This document shows, piece after piece, positions 34,416 to 45,400 of a DNA stretch of 60,000 bases. The notes beneath the pieces were generated by a model, which worked only from the letters and a program-made list of their open reading frames with translations, was not told the DNA's origin and searched no databases. A program made the translations under genes and the position numbers. The stretch comes from Chrysomallon squamiferum (Eukaryota; Mollusca; Gastropoda; Neomphalida; Peltospiridae). Every line of letters starts with the position of its first letter. Position 1 is the stretch's first letter. The DNA lies in assembly GCA_012295275.1 (NCBI GenBank), contig CM022666.1, positions 10,013,002 through 10,073,001 of the forward strand. Reading direction: 5' to 3'.

Positions 34416-37400
34416 GTGGTGCGTGTGTGTGTTTATTAACAAGAGACGGAAACTTCTCGCAACCGCTCGCACTCCGAAACTTTGAATTGTATGCAGTCGT
34501 AACACACAGCATTGAGTGCGTTCTGTTCTGAAGCAGCTCTTTCAACGGTGTTAATGGATAATCTTTAGATCTGATTTAAGTCATGTGGTGCGTGTGTGTG
34601 TTATTTGAGAAGAGACGAGTACCTCTCGCAACCGCTCGCACTACGAAACATTGAATCGTATGCAGTCGTAACACACAGCATAGAGTCCGTTCCGTTCTCA
34701 AGCAGCTCTTTCATCGGTGTTAATGGATAATCATTAGATCTCATTTAAGTGATGTGATGCGTGTGTGTGTTTATTGTCAAGAGACGAATACCTCTCGCGA
34801 CCGCTCGCTGTACGAAACATTCAATCGTGTGCACACATAACAGACAGCATCGAATGCGTTCTGTCCTCAAGCAGCTCTTTCAACGCTCTTAATGGATAAT
34901 CATTACATCTCATTTAATAAATGTGGTGCGTGTGTGTGTTTATTGACAAGAGACGAATACCTCTCGCAACCGCTCGCACTACGAAACTTTCAATCGTCTG
35001 CAGTCATGAGACACAGCATCGAATGCGTTCTGTTCTCAACCAGCTCTTTCAACGCTCTTAATGGATAATCATTAGATCTCATTTAAGTGATGTGGTGCGT
35101 GTGTGTGTTTATTAACAACAGACGAATACCTCTCGCAACCGCTCGCGGTACGAAACACACAATCGTGTGCACACATAACAGACAGCATCGAATGCGTTCT
35201 GTCCTCAAGCAGCTCTTTCATCGCTGTTAATGGTTAATCATTAGATCTGATTTAGACGATGTGGTGCGTGTGTGTGTTTATTGACAAGAGACGAATACCT
35301 CTCGCAACCGCTCGCTGTACGAAACACTGAATCGTGTGCATACATAACAGACAGCATCGATTGCGTTCTATCTTCAATCAGCTCTTTCAACGCTGTTAAT
35401 AGATAATCATTAGATCTCATTTAAGTAATGTGGTGCGTGTGTGTGTTATTTCAGAAGAGACGGATACTTCTCGCCACGGCTCGCACTCTGAAACTTTCAA
35501 TCGTATGCAGTCGTAAAACACAGCATAGAGTGCGTACTATTCTCAAGCAGCTCTTTCATCGCTGTTAATGGATAATCATTAGATCTGATTTAAGTCATGT
35601 GGTGCGTGTGTGTGTTTATTAAGAACAGACGAATACCTCTCGCAACCGCTCGCACTACGAAACTTTCAATCGTATGCAGTCGTAACACACAGCATAGAGG
35701 CGTACTGTTCTCAAGCAGCTGTTTCATCGCTGTTAATGGATAATCATTAGATCTCATTTAAGTGATGTGGTGCGTGCGTGTGTTTAGTTACAAGAGACGG
35801 ATACTTGTCGCAACCGCTCGCGCTCCGAAACTTTCAATCGTATGCAGTCATGAGACACAGCATCGAATGCGTTCTGTTCTCAACAGCTCTTTCATCGCTG
35901 TTAATGGATAATCATTAGATCTGATTTAAGTCATGTGGTGCGTGTGTGTGTTTATTGACAAGAGACGAATACCTCTCGCAACCGCTCGCTGTACGAAACA
36001 TTCAATCGTGTGCACACATAACACACAGCATCGAATGCGTTCTGTCCTCAAGCAGCTCTTTCATCGCTGTTAATGGTTAATCATTACATCTCATTTAATA
36101 AATGTGGTGCGTGTGTGTGTTTATTAACAAGAGACGGAAACTTCTCGCAACCGCTCGCACTCCGAAACTTTGAATTGTATGCAGTCGTAACACACAGCAT
36201 TGAGTGCGTTCTGTTCTGAAGCAGCTCTTTCAACGGTGTTAATGGATAATCTTTAGATCTGATTTAAGTCATGTGGTGCGTGTGTGTGTTATTTGAGAAG
36301 AGACGAGTACCTCTCGCAACCGCTCGCACTACGAAACTTTGAATCGTATGCAGTCGTAACACACAGCATAGAGTCCGTTCTGTTCTCAAGCAGCTCTTTC
36401 ATCGGTGTTAATGGATAATCATTAGATCTCATTTAAGTGATGTGATGCGTGTGTGTGTTTATTGTCAAGAGACGAATACCTCTCGCGACCGCTCGCTGTA
36501 CGAAACATTCAATGGTGTGCACACATAACAGACAGCATCGAATGCGATCTGTCCTCAAGCTGCTCTTTCAACGCTCTTAATGGATAATCATTACATCTCA
36601 ATTTATAAATGTGGTGCGTGTGTGTGTTTATTGACAACAGACGAATACCTCTCGCAACCGCTCGCACTACGAAACTTTCAATCGTCTGCAGTCATGAGAC
36701 ACAGCATCGAATGCGTTCTGTTCTCAACCAGCTCTTTCAACGCTCTTAATGGATAATCATTAGATCTCATTTAAGTGATGTGGTGCGTGTGTGTGTTTAT
36801 TAACAACAGACGAATACCTCTCGCAACCGCTCGCGGTACGAAACACACAATCGTGTGCACACATAACAGACAGCATCGAATGCGTTCTGTCCTCAAGCAG
36901 CTCTTTCATCGCTGTTAATGGTTAATCATTAGATCTGATTTAGACGATGTGGTGCGTGTGTGTGTTTATTGACAGGAGACGAATACCTCTCGCAACCGCT
37001 CGCTGTACGAAACACTGAATCGTGTGCATACATAACAGACAGCATCGATTGCGTTCTATCTTCAATCAGCTCTTTCAACGCTGTTAATAGATAATCATTA
37101 GATCTCATTTAAGTAATGTGGTGCGTGTGTGTGTTATTTCAGAAGAGACGGATACTTCTCGCCACGGCTCGCACTCTGAAACTTTCAATCGTATGCAGTC
37201 GTAAAACACAGCATAGAGTGCGTACTATTCTCAAGCAGCTCTTTCATCGCTGTTAATGGATAATCATTAGATCTGATTTAAGTCATGTGGTGCGTGTGTG
37301 TGTTTATTAAGAACAGACGAATACCTCTCGCAACCGCTCGCACTACGAAACTTTCAATCGTATGCAGTCGTAACACACAGCATAGAGGCGTACTGTTCTC

Positions 37401-40400
37401 AAGCAGCTGTTTCATCGCTGTTAATGGATAATCATTAGATCTCATTTAAGTAATGTGGTGCGTGTGTGTGTTATTTCAGAAGAGACGGATACTTCTGGCC
37501 ACCGCTGGAACTCCGAAAGTTTCAATCGTATGCAGTCGTAACACACAGCATAAAGTGCGTTCCGTTCTCAAGCAGCTCTTTCATCGCTGTTAATGGATAA
37601 TCATTAGATCTCATTTAAGTCATGTGGTGCGTGTGTGTGTTTATTGACAAGAGACGAATACCTCTCGCAACCGCTGGCTCTACGAAACACTCAATCGTGT
37701 GCACACATAACAGACAGCATCGAATGCGTTCTGTCCTCAAGCAGCCCTTTCATCGCTGTTAATGGTTAATCATTAGATCTCATTTAAGAAATGTGGTGCG
37801 TGTGTGTGTTTATTAACAAGAGACGGAAACTTCTCGCAACCGCTCGCACTCCGAAACTTTGAATTGTATGCAGTCGTAACACACAGCATCGAATGCGTTC
37901 TGTTCTCAAGCAGCTCTTTCAACGCTGTTAATGGATAATCATTAGATCTGATTTAAGTCATGTGGTGCGTGTGTGTGTTATTTGAGAAGAGACGAGTACC
38001 TCTCGCAACCGCTCGCACTACGAAACTTTGAATCGTATGCAGTCGTAACACACAGCATAGAGTCCGTTCTGTTCTCAAGCAGCTCTTTCATCGGTGTTAA
38101 TGGATAATCATTAGATCTCATTTAAGTCATGTGGTGCGTGTGTGTGTTTATTGTCAAGAGACGAATACCTCTCGCGACCGCTCGCTGTACGAAACATTCA
38201 ATGATGTGCACACATAACAGACAGCATCGAATGCGATCTGTCCTCAAGCTGCTCTTTCAACGCTCTTAATGGATAATCATTACATCTCAATTTATAAATG
38301 TGGTGCGTGTGTGTGTTTATTGACAACAGGCGAATACCTCTCGCAACCGCTCGCACTACGAAACTTTCAATCGTCTGCAGTCATGAGACACAGCATCGAA
38401 TGCGTTCTGTTCTCAACCAGCTCTTTCAACGCTCTTAATGGATAATCATTAGATCTCATTTAAGTGATGTGGTGCGTGTGTGTGTTTATTAACAACAGAC
38501 GAATACCTCTCGCAACCGCTCGCGGTACGAAACACACAATCGTGTGCACACATAACAGACAGCATCGAATGCGTTCTGTCCTCAAGCAGCTCTTTCATCG
38601 CTGTTAATGGTTAATCATTAGATCTGATTTAGACGATGTGGTGCGTGTGTGTGTTTATTGACAGGAGACGAATACCTCTCGCAACCGCTCGCTGTACGAA
38701 ACACTGAATCGTGTGCATACATAACAGACAGCATCGATTGCGTTCTATCTTCAATCAGCTCTTTCAACGCTGTTAATAGATAATCATTAGATCTCATTTA
38801 AGTAATGTGGTGCGTGTGTGTTTATTTCAGAAGAGACGGATACTTCTCGCCACGGCTCGCACTCTGAAACTTTCAATCGTATGCAGTCGTAAAACACAGC
38901 ATAGAGTGCGTACTATTCTCAAGCAGCTCTTTCATCGCTGTTAATGGATAATCATTAGATCTGATTTAAGTCATGTGGTGCGTGTGTGTGTTTATTAAGA
39001 ACAGACGAATACCTCTCGCAACCGCTCGCACTACGAAACTTTCAATCGTATGCAGTCGTAACACACAGCATAGAGGCGTACTGTTCTCAAGCAGCTGTTT
39101 CATCGCTGTTAATGGATAATCATTAGATCTCATTTAAGTAATGTGGTGCGTGTGTGTGTTATTTCAGAAGAGACGGATACTTCTGGCCACCGCTGGAACT
39201 CCGAAAGTTTCAATCGTATGCAGTCGTAACACACAGCATAAAGTGCGTTCCGTTCTCAAGCAGCTCTTTCATCGCTGTTAATGGATAATCATTAGATCTC
39301 ATTTAAGTCATGTGGTGCGTGTGTGTGTTTAGTAACAAGAGACGGATACTTGTCGCAACCGCTCGCGCTCCGAAACTTTCAATCGTATGCAGTCATGAGA
39401 CACAGCATCGAATGCGTTCTGTCCTCAAGCAGCTCTTTCATCGCTGTTAATGGTTAATCATTACATCTCATTTAATAAATGTGGTGCGTGTGTGTGTTTA
39501 TTAACAAGAGACGGAAACTTCTCGCAACCGCTCGCACTCCGAAACTTTGAATTGTATGCAGTCGTAACACACAGCATTGAGTGCGTTCTGTTCTGAAGCA
39601 GCTCTTTCAACGGTGTTAATGGATAATCTTTAGATCTGATTTAAGTCATGTGGTGCGTGTGTGTGTTATTTGAGAAGAGACGAGTACCTCTCGCAACCGC
39701 TCGCACTACGAAACTTTGAATCGTATGCAGTCGTAACACACAGCATAGAGTCCGTTCCGTTCTCAAGCAGCTCTTTCATCGGTGTTAATGGATAATCATT
39801 AGATCTCATTTAAGTGATGTGATGCGTGTGTGTGTTTATTGTCAAGAGACGAATACCTCTCGCGACCGCTCGCTGTACGAAACATTCAATGATGTGCACA
39901 CATAACAGACAGCATCGAATGCGATCTGTCCTCAAGCTGCTCTTTCAACGCTCTTAATGGATAATCATTACATCTCAATTTATAAATGTGGTGCGTGTGT
40001 GTGTTTATTGACAACAGACGAATACCTCTCGCAACCGCTCGCACTACGAAACTTTCAATCGTCTGCAGTCATGAGACACAGCATCGAATGCGTTCTGTTC
40101 TCAACCAGCTCTTTCAACGCTCTTAATGGATAATCATTAGATCTCATTTAAGTGATGTGGTGCGTGTGTGTGTTTATTAACAACAGACGAATACCTCTCG
40201 CAACCGCTCGCGGTACGAAACACACAATCGTGTGCACACATAACAGACAGCATCGAATGCGTTCTGTCCTCAAGCAGCTCTTTCATCGCTGTTAATGGTT
40301 AATCATTAGATCTGATTTAGACGATGTGGTGCGTGTGTGTGTTTATTGACAGGAGACGAATACCTCTCGCAACCGCTCGCTGTACGAAACACTGAATCGT

Positions 40401-40968
40401 GTGCATACATAACAGACAGCATCGATTGCGTTCTATCTTCAATCAGCTCTTTCAACGCTGTTAATAGATAATCATTAGATCTCATTTAAGTAATGTGGTG
40501 CGTGTGTGTGTTATTTCAGAAGAGACGGATACTTCTCGCCACGGCTCGCACTCTGAAACTTTCAATCGTATGCAGTCGTAAAACACAGCATAGAGTGCGT
40601 ACTATTCTCAAGCAGCTCTTTCATCGCTGTTAATGGATAATCATTAGATCTGATTTAAGTCATGTGGTGCGTGTGTGTGTTTATTAAGAACAGACGAATA
40701 CCTCTCGCAACCGCTCGCACTACGAAACTTTCAATCGTATGCAGTCGTAACACACAGCATAGAGGCGTACTGTTCTCAAGCAGCTGTTTCATCGCTGTTA
40801 ATGGATAATCATTAGATCTCATTTAAGTAATGTGGTGCGTGTGTGTGTTATTTCAGAAGAGACGGATACTTCTGGCCACCGCTGGAACTCCGAAAGTTTC
40901 AATCGTATGCAGTCGTAACACACAGCATAAAGTGCGTTCCGTTCTCAAGCAGCTCTTTCATCGCTGTT
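34416..40968 (+). repeat. 10-monomer (about 1,689-bp) higher-order repeat, about 3.9 copies
   Basis: The distinctive monomer TTTATTAACAAGAGACGGAA / TTTGAATTGTATGCAG begins at 34416, 36104, 37793 and 39481 (spacing 1688, 1689, 1688). A second marker, CTTCTGGCCACCGCTGGAAC, is at about 37492, 39181 and 40870. A third, the GACAGGAGACG/CATACATAACAG monomer, is near 36971, 38660 and 40348. The first copy differs from the others in a few monomers (35761-36100). The last copy is cut by the gap. The same markers occur at other monomer multiples further left, showing older or shorter arrangements there. Confidence 0.85.
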
Positions 40969-41168
40969 NNNNNNNNNNNNNNNNNNNNNNNNNNNNNNNN
41001 NNNNNNNNNNNNNNNNNNNNNNNNNNNNNNNNNNNNNNNNNNNNNNNNNNNNNNNNNNNNNNNNNNNNNNNNNNNNNNNNNNNNNNNNNNNNNNNNNNNN
41101 NNNNNNNNNNNNNNNNNNNNNNNNNNNNNNNNNNNNNNNNNNNNNNNNNNNNNNNNNNNNNNNNNNNN
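40969..41168. other. Assembly gap (200 N)
   Basis: Exactly 200 N. The left side ends mid-monomer in the 169-bp satellite and the right side starts inside the 712-bp satellite. The round size suggests a placeholder of unknown true length. Open frames drawn across it are meaningless. Confidence 0.99.
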
Positions 41169-41196
41169 CAAAGAAGCAGAAGTAACTAGAGTAAAT

Positions 41197-41908
41197 CAGA
41201 ATGGAAGTCAGTACATTTACAATTATGTGAGTAAGAATGTAAGTAACTACTTAACTAATGTCATAAGTTAGCAAGGGAGCCAGTAAGTTAGTAAATAGTA
41301 ACCTAAGTAACTACATTAACAATGATCTAACTAAGAAACAAAGTAAGTAAGTACGTAAATAGTGATCTAAGATGGCAAGGAAGCGAGCAACTAAGAGAAA
41401 ATGCAAATTTGTACATTAACAATTATCTAAGTAAGAACGTAATTAAGTACGTAAATAATGACATAAGTAAGCAAGGATGCAAGTTACTAAGTTAGTGAGA
41501 ATGCAAGTTAGTACGTTAACAATTATCTAAGTAAGAAATAAATTTAGTACTTACGTAAATAGTGAGCTAAATAAGGAAGGAAACAAGTAACTAAGTAAGT
41601 GAGAATGCTAGTCATTACATTAACAATTATGTGAGTAAGAATGTGAGTAAGTGTTTAACTAGTGACCTAAGTTAGCGAGGAAGAGAATAAGTAAGTAAAT
41701 AGTAACCTAAGTAAGTACATTAACAATTATCTAACTAAGAAATAAATTAAGTACGTAAGTAAATAATGACATAAGTAAGCAAGTATGCAAGTTTCTAAGT
41801 AAGTGAGAATGCAAGTAAGTACATTAACAATTATCTAAGTAATAAATAAATTAAGTAATTACGTAAATAGTGACCTAAGTAAGCAAGGAAGCAAGTAACT
41901 AAGTAAAT
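41197..41908 (+). repeat. Reference-quality copy of the 712-bp unit
   Basis: The first full unit after the gap. It has no A-rich patches and all seven sub-monomers are recognisable, so it is the best template against which to judge the others. The copy at 59226-59951 is nearly as clean (726 bp). Confidence 0.85.
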
Positions 41909-42429
41909 CAGAATGGAAGTCAGTACATTTACAATTATGTGAGTAAGAATGTAAGTAACTACTTAACTAATGTCATAAGTTAGCAAGGGAGCCAGTAAGT
42001 TAGTAAATAGTAACCTAAGTAACTACATTAACAATGATCTAACTAAGAAACAAAGTAAAAAAAAGTACGTAAATAGTGATCTAAGATGGCAAGGAAGCGA
42101 GCAACTAAGAGAAAAATGCAAATTTGTACATTAACAATTATCTAAGTAAGAACGTAATTAAGTACGTAAATAATGACCTAAGTAAGCAAGGATGCAAGTT
42201 ACTAAGTTAGTGAGAATGCAAGTTAGTACGTTAACAATTATCTAAGTAAGAAATAAATTTAGTACTTACGTAAATAGTGAGCTAAATAAGGAAGGAAACA
42301 AGTAACTAAGTAAGTGAGAATGCTAGTCATTACATTAACAATTATGTGAGTAAGAATGTGAGTAAGTGTTTAACTAGTGACCTAAGTTAGCGAGGAAGAG
42401 AATAAGTAAGTAAATAAATAGTAACCTAA

Positions 42430-45400
42430 GTAAGTACATTAACAATTAACAAACTATCTAACTAAAAAAAATTAAATTAAACTAAAAATAAATTAAAATA
42501 TAATGACCTAAAGTAAGCAAAATATGCAAGTTTCTAAGTAAGTGAGAATGCAAGTAAAGTAAATTATCTAAACAAGTAATTAACAATTATCTAAGTAATA
42601 AATAAATTAAGTAATTAAGTAAATAGTGACCTAAGTAAGCAAGGAAAGCAAGTAACTAAGTAAAATCAGAATGGAAGTCAGTACATTTACAATTATGTGA
42701 GTAAGAATGTAAGTAACTACTTAACTAATGTCATAAGTTTAAGTTAAGGGGAGCCAGTAAGTTAGTAAATAGTAACCTAAGTAACTACATTAACAATGAT
42801 CTAACTAAGAAACAAAGTAAAGTAAGTACGTAAATAAAATCTAAGATGGCAAGGAAGCGAGCAACTAAGAGAAAATGCAAATTTGTACATTAACAATTAT
42901 CTAAGTAAGAACGTAATTAAGTACGTAAATAATGACCTAAAAATTAAGCAAGTAAGATAATTAAGTACGTAAATAATGACCTAAAGTAAGCAAGGATGCA
43001 AGTTACTAAGTTAGTGAGAATGCAAGTTAGTACGTTAACAATTATCTAAGTAAGAAATAAATTTAGTACTTACGTAAATAGTGAGCTAAATAAGGAAGGA
43101 AACAAGTAACTAAGTAAGTAAGAGAATGCTAGTCCATTACATTAACAATTATGTGAGTAAGAATGTGAGTAAGTGTTTAACTAGTGACCTAAGTTAGCGA
43201 GGAAGAGAATAAAGTAAGTAAATAAATAAACCTAAGTAAGTACATTAACAATTATCTAACTAAGAAATAAATTAAATAAAAGTAAATAAATAATAAATAA
43301 TAACATAAGTAAGCAAAAAATGCAAGTTTCTAAGTAAGTGAGAATGCAAGTAAGTACATTAACAATTATCTAAGTAATAAATAAATTAAGTAATTAAAAT
43401 AAATAGTGACCTAAGTAAGCAAAGGAAGCAAGTAACTAAGTAAAAATCAGAATGGAAGTCAGTACATTTACAATTATGTGAGTAAGAATGTAAGTAACTA
43501 CTTAACTAATGTCATAAGTTAGCAAGGGAGCCAGTAAGTTAGTAAATAGTAACCTAAGTAACTACATTAACAATGATCTAACTAATCTAACAAAATGAAA
43601 AAAAAAACAAAGTAAATAATGATCTAAGATGGCAAGGAAGCGAGCAACTAAGAAAAATGCAAATTTGTACATTAACAATTATCTAAGTAAGAACGTAATT
43701 AAGTACGTAAATAATGACCTAAGTAAGCAAGGATGCAAGTTACTAAGTTAGTGAGAATGCAAGTTAGTACGTTAACAATTATCTAAGTAAGAAATAAATT
43801 TAAGTACTTACGTAAAATAGTGAGCTAAATAAATAAAAAGGAAACAAAATAACTAAGTAAGTGAGAATGCTAGTCATTACATTAACAATTATGTGAGTAA
43901 GAATGTGAGTAAGTGTTTAACTAGTGAAGTGTAAGTTAGTAATTAGGAAGAAATAAGTTAAGTAAATAAAAGTAGTAAGTAAGTAGTATTAACAATTATC
44001 TAACTAAAGAAATAAATTAAGTAAATAAAAAGTAAATAAATTAAGACAAAAATAAATAAGTAAGTAATAATGCAAAGTTTCTAAGTTTCTAAGTTTCTAA
44101 GAATGCAAATGCAAGTAATTAACATTAACAATTATCTAAGTAATAAATAAATTAAGTAATTAAGTAAATAGTGACCTAAGTAAGCAAGGAAGCAAGTAAC
44201 TAAGTAAAATCAGAATGGAAGTCAGTACATTTACAATTATGTGAGTAAGAATGTAAGTAACTACTTAACTAATGTCATAAGTTAGCAAGGGAGCCAGTAA
44301 GTTAAGTAAATAGTAACCTAAGTAAGTACATTAACAATTATCTAACTAAGAAACAAAGTAAAAAGTAAATAAATAAATAAATAATCTAAGAAACAAGGAA
44401 GCTAAGCAACTAAGAGAAAATGCAAATTTGTACATTAACAATTATCTAAGTAAGAACGTAATTAAGTACGTAACTTAAAAAAGTAAAAATAAAATAATGA
44501 CCTAAAAATAAGCAAGGATGCAAGTTACTAAGTTAGTGAGAATGCAAGTTAAGTAAGTTAACAATTATCTAAGTAAGAAATAAATTTAAGTAAATGCAAT
44601 TATACGTAAATAAATAAATTTAGTACTTACGTAAATAAGGAAGGAAACAAGTAACTAACTAAGTAAGTGAGAATGCTAGTCATTACATTAACAATTATGT
44701 GAGTAAGAATGTGAGTAAGTGTTTAACTAGTGACCTAAGTTAGCGAGGAAGAGAATAAGTAAGTAAATAAATAGTAACCTAAGTAAGTAATTAACAATTA
44801 TCTAACTAAGAAATAAATTAAGTAAATAATAAATAATAATAAAATAAAAAAAAGAAGTGCAAATAATGTTTCTAAGTAAGAAAGTTTCTAAGTGAGAATG
44901 TAAGTAATACATTAACAATTATCTAAATTAATAAATAAATAAATTAATTAAAATAAAATAATGACCCTAAAAAAAGCAAGGAAAAAAGTAACTAAAAAAA
45001 AATCAGAATGGAAGTCAGTACATTTACAATTATGTGAGTAAGAATGTAAGTAACTACTTAACTAATGTCATAAGTTAGCAAGGGAGCCAGTAAGTTAGTA
45101 AATAGTAACCTAAGTAACTACATTAACAATTATCTAACTAAGAAACAAAGTAAGTAAAGTAAGTAAAAAAATGATCTAAGATGGCAAGGAAGCGAGCAAC
45201 TAAGAGAAAATGCAAATTTGTACATTAACAATTATCTAAGTAAGAACGTAATTAAGTACGTAAATAATGACCTAAGTAAGCAAGGATGCAAGTTAAGTAA
45301 GTTAGTGAGAATGCAAGTTAGTACGTTAACAATTATCTAAGTAAGAAAATAAATTTAGTACTTACGTAAATAATGAGCTAAATAAATAAGGAAAAAAGTA

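Larger units (their letters stand above)
20585..40968 (+). repeat. 169-bp satellite array (about 120 monomers)
   Basis: Continuous head-to-tail array. The GTGGTGCGTG marker recurs at 168-170 bp (for example 20605, 20774, 20943; 30361, 30531, 30700). The consensus monomer is 169 bp, 44% GC, with 10 CpG: a GTGGTGCGTGTGTGTG block, ACGAATACCTCTCGCAACCG, GAAACATTCAATCGTG, CAGCATCGAATGCGTTCTGT, CAAGCAGCTCTTTCATCGCT and TTAATGGATAATCATTAGAT. Most monomers keep AGATCT. Two interspersed subfamilies differ in the middle: CTGTACGAAACATTCAATCG...GTGTGCACACATAAC versus CACTACGAAACTTTCAATCG...ATGCAGTCGTAAC. No frame reaches a credible gene. Nucleosome-scale length and higher-order structure fit a centromeric or pericentromeric satellite; function is inference. 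Confidence 0.95.

Noticed and set aside
20585-40968. CRISPR array
   Set aside because: Repeats are contiguous 169-bp monomers with no unique spacers, in eukaryotic-type DNA, and no cas-like gene is present.
20605-40968. CENP-B box or tRNA-derived SINE origin of the 169-bp satellite
   Set aside because: No match to the CENP-B box core (TTCG...A..CGGG). The closest B-box-like strings (CATCGAATGC, ATTCAATCG) miss key positions, so neither can be supported.
40830-41271. Open frames of 119 and 142 codons
   Set aside because: They run through the 200-N gap and join two unrelated satellites.
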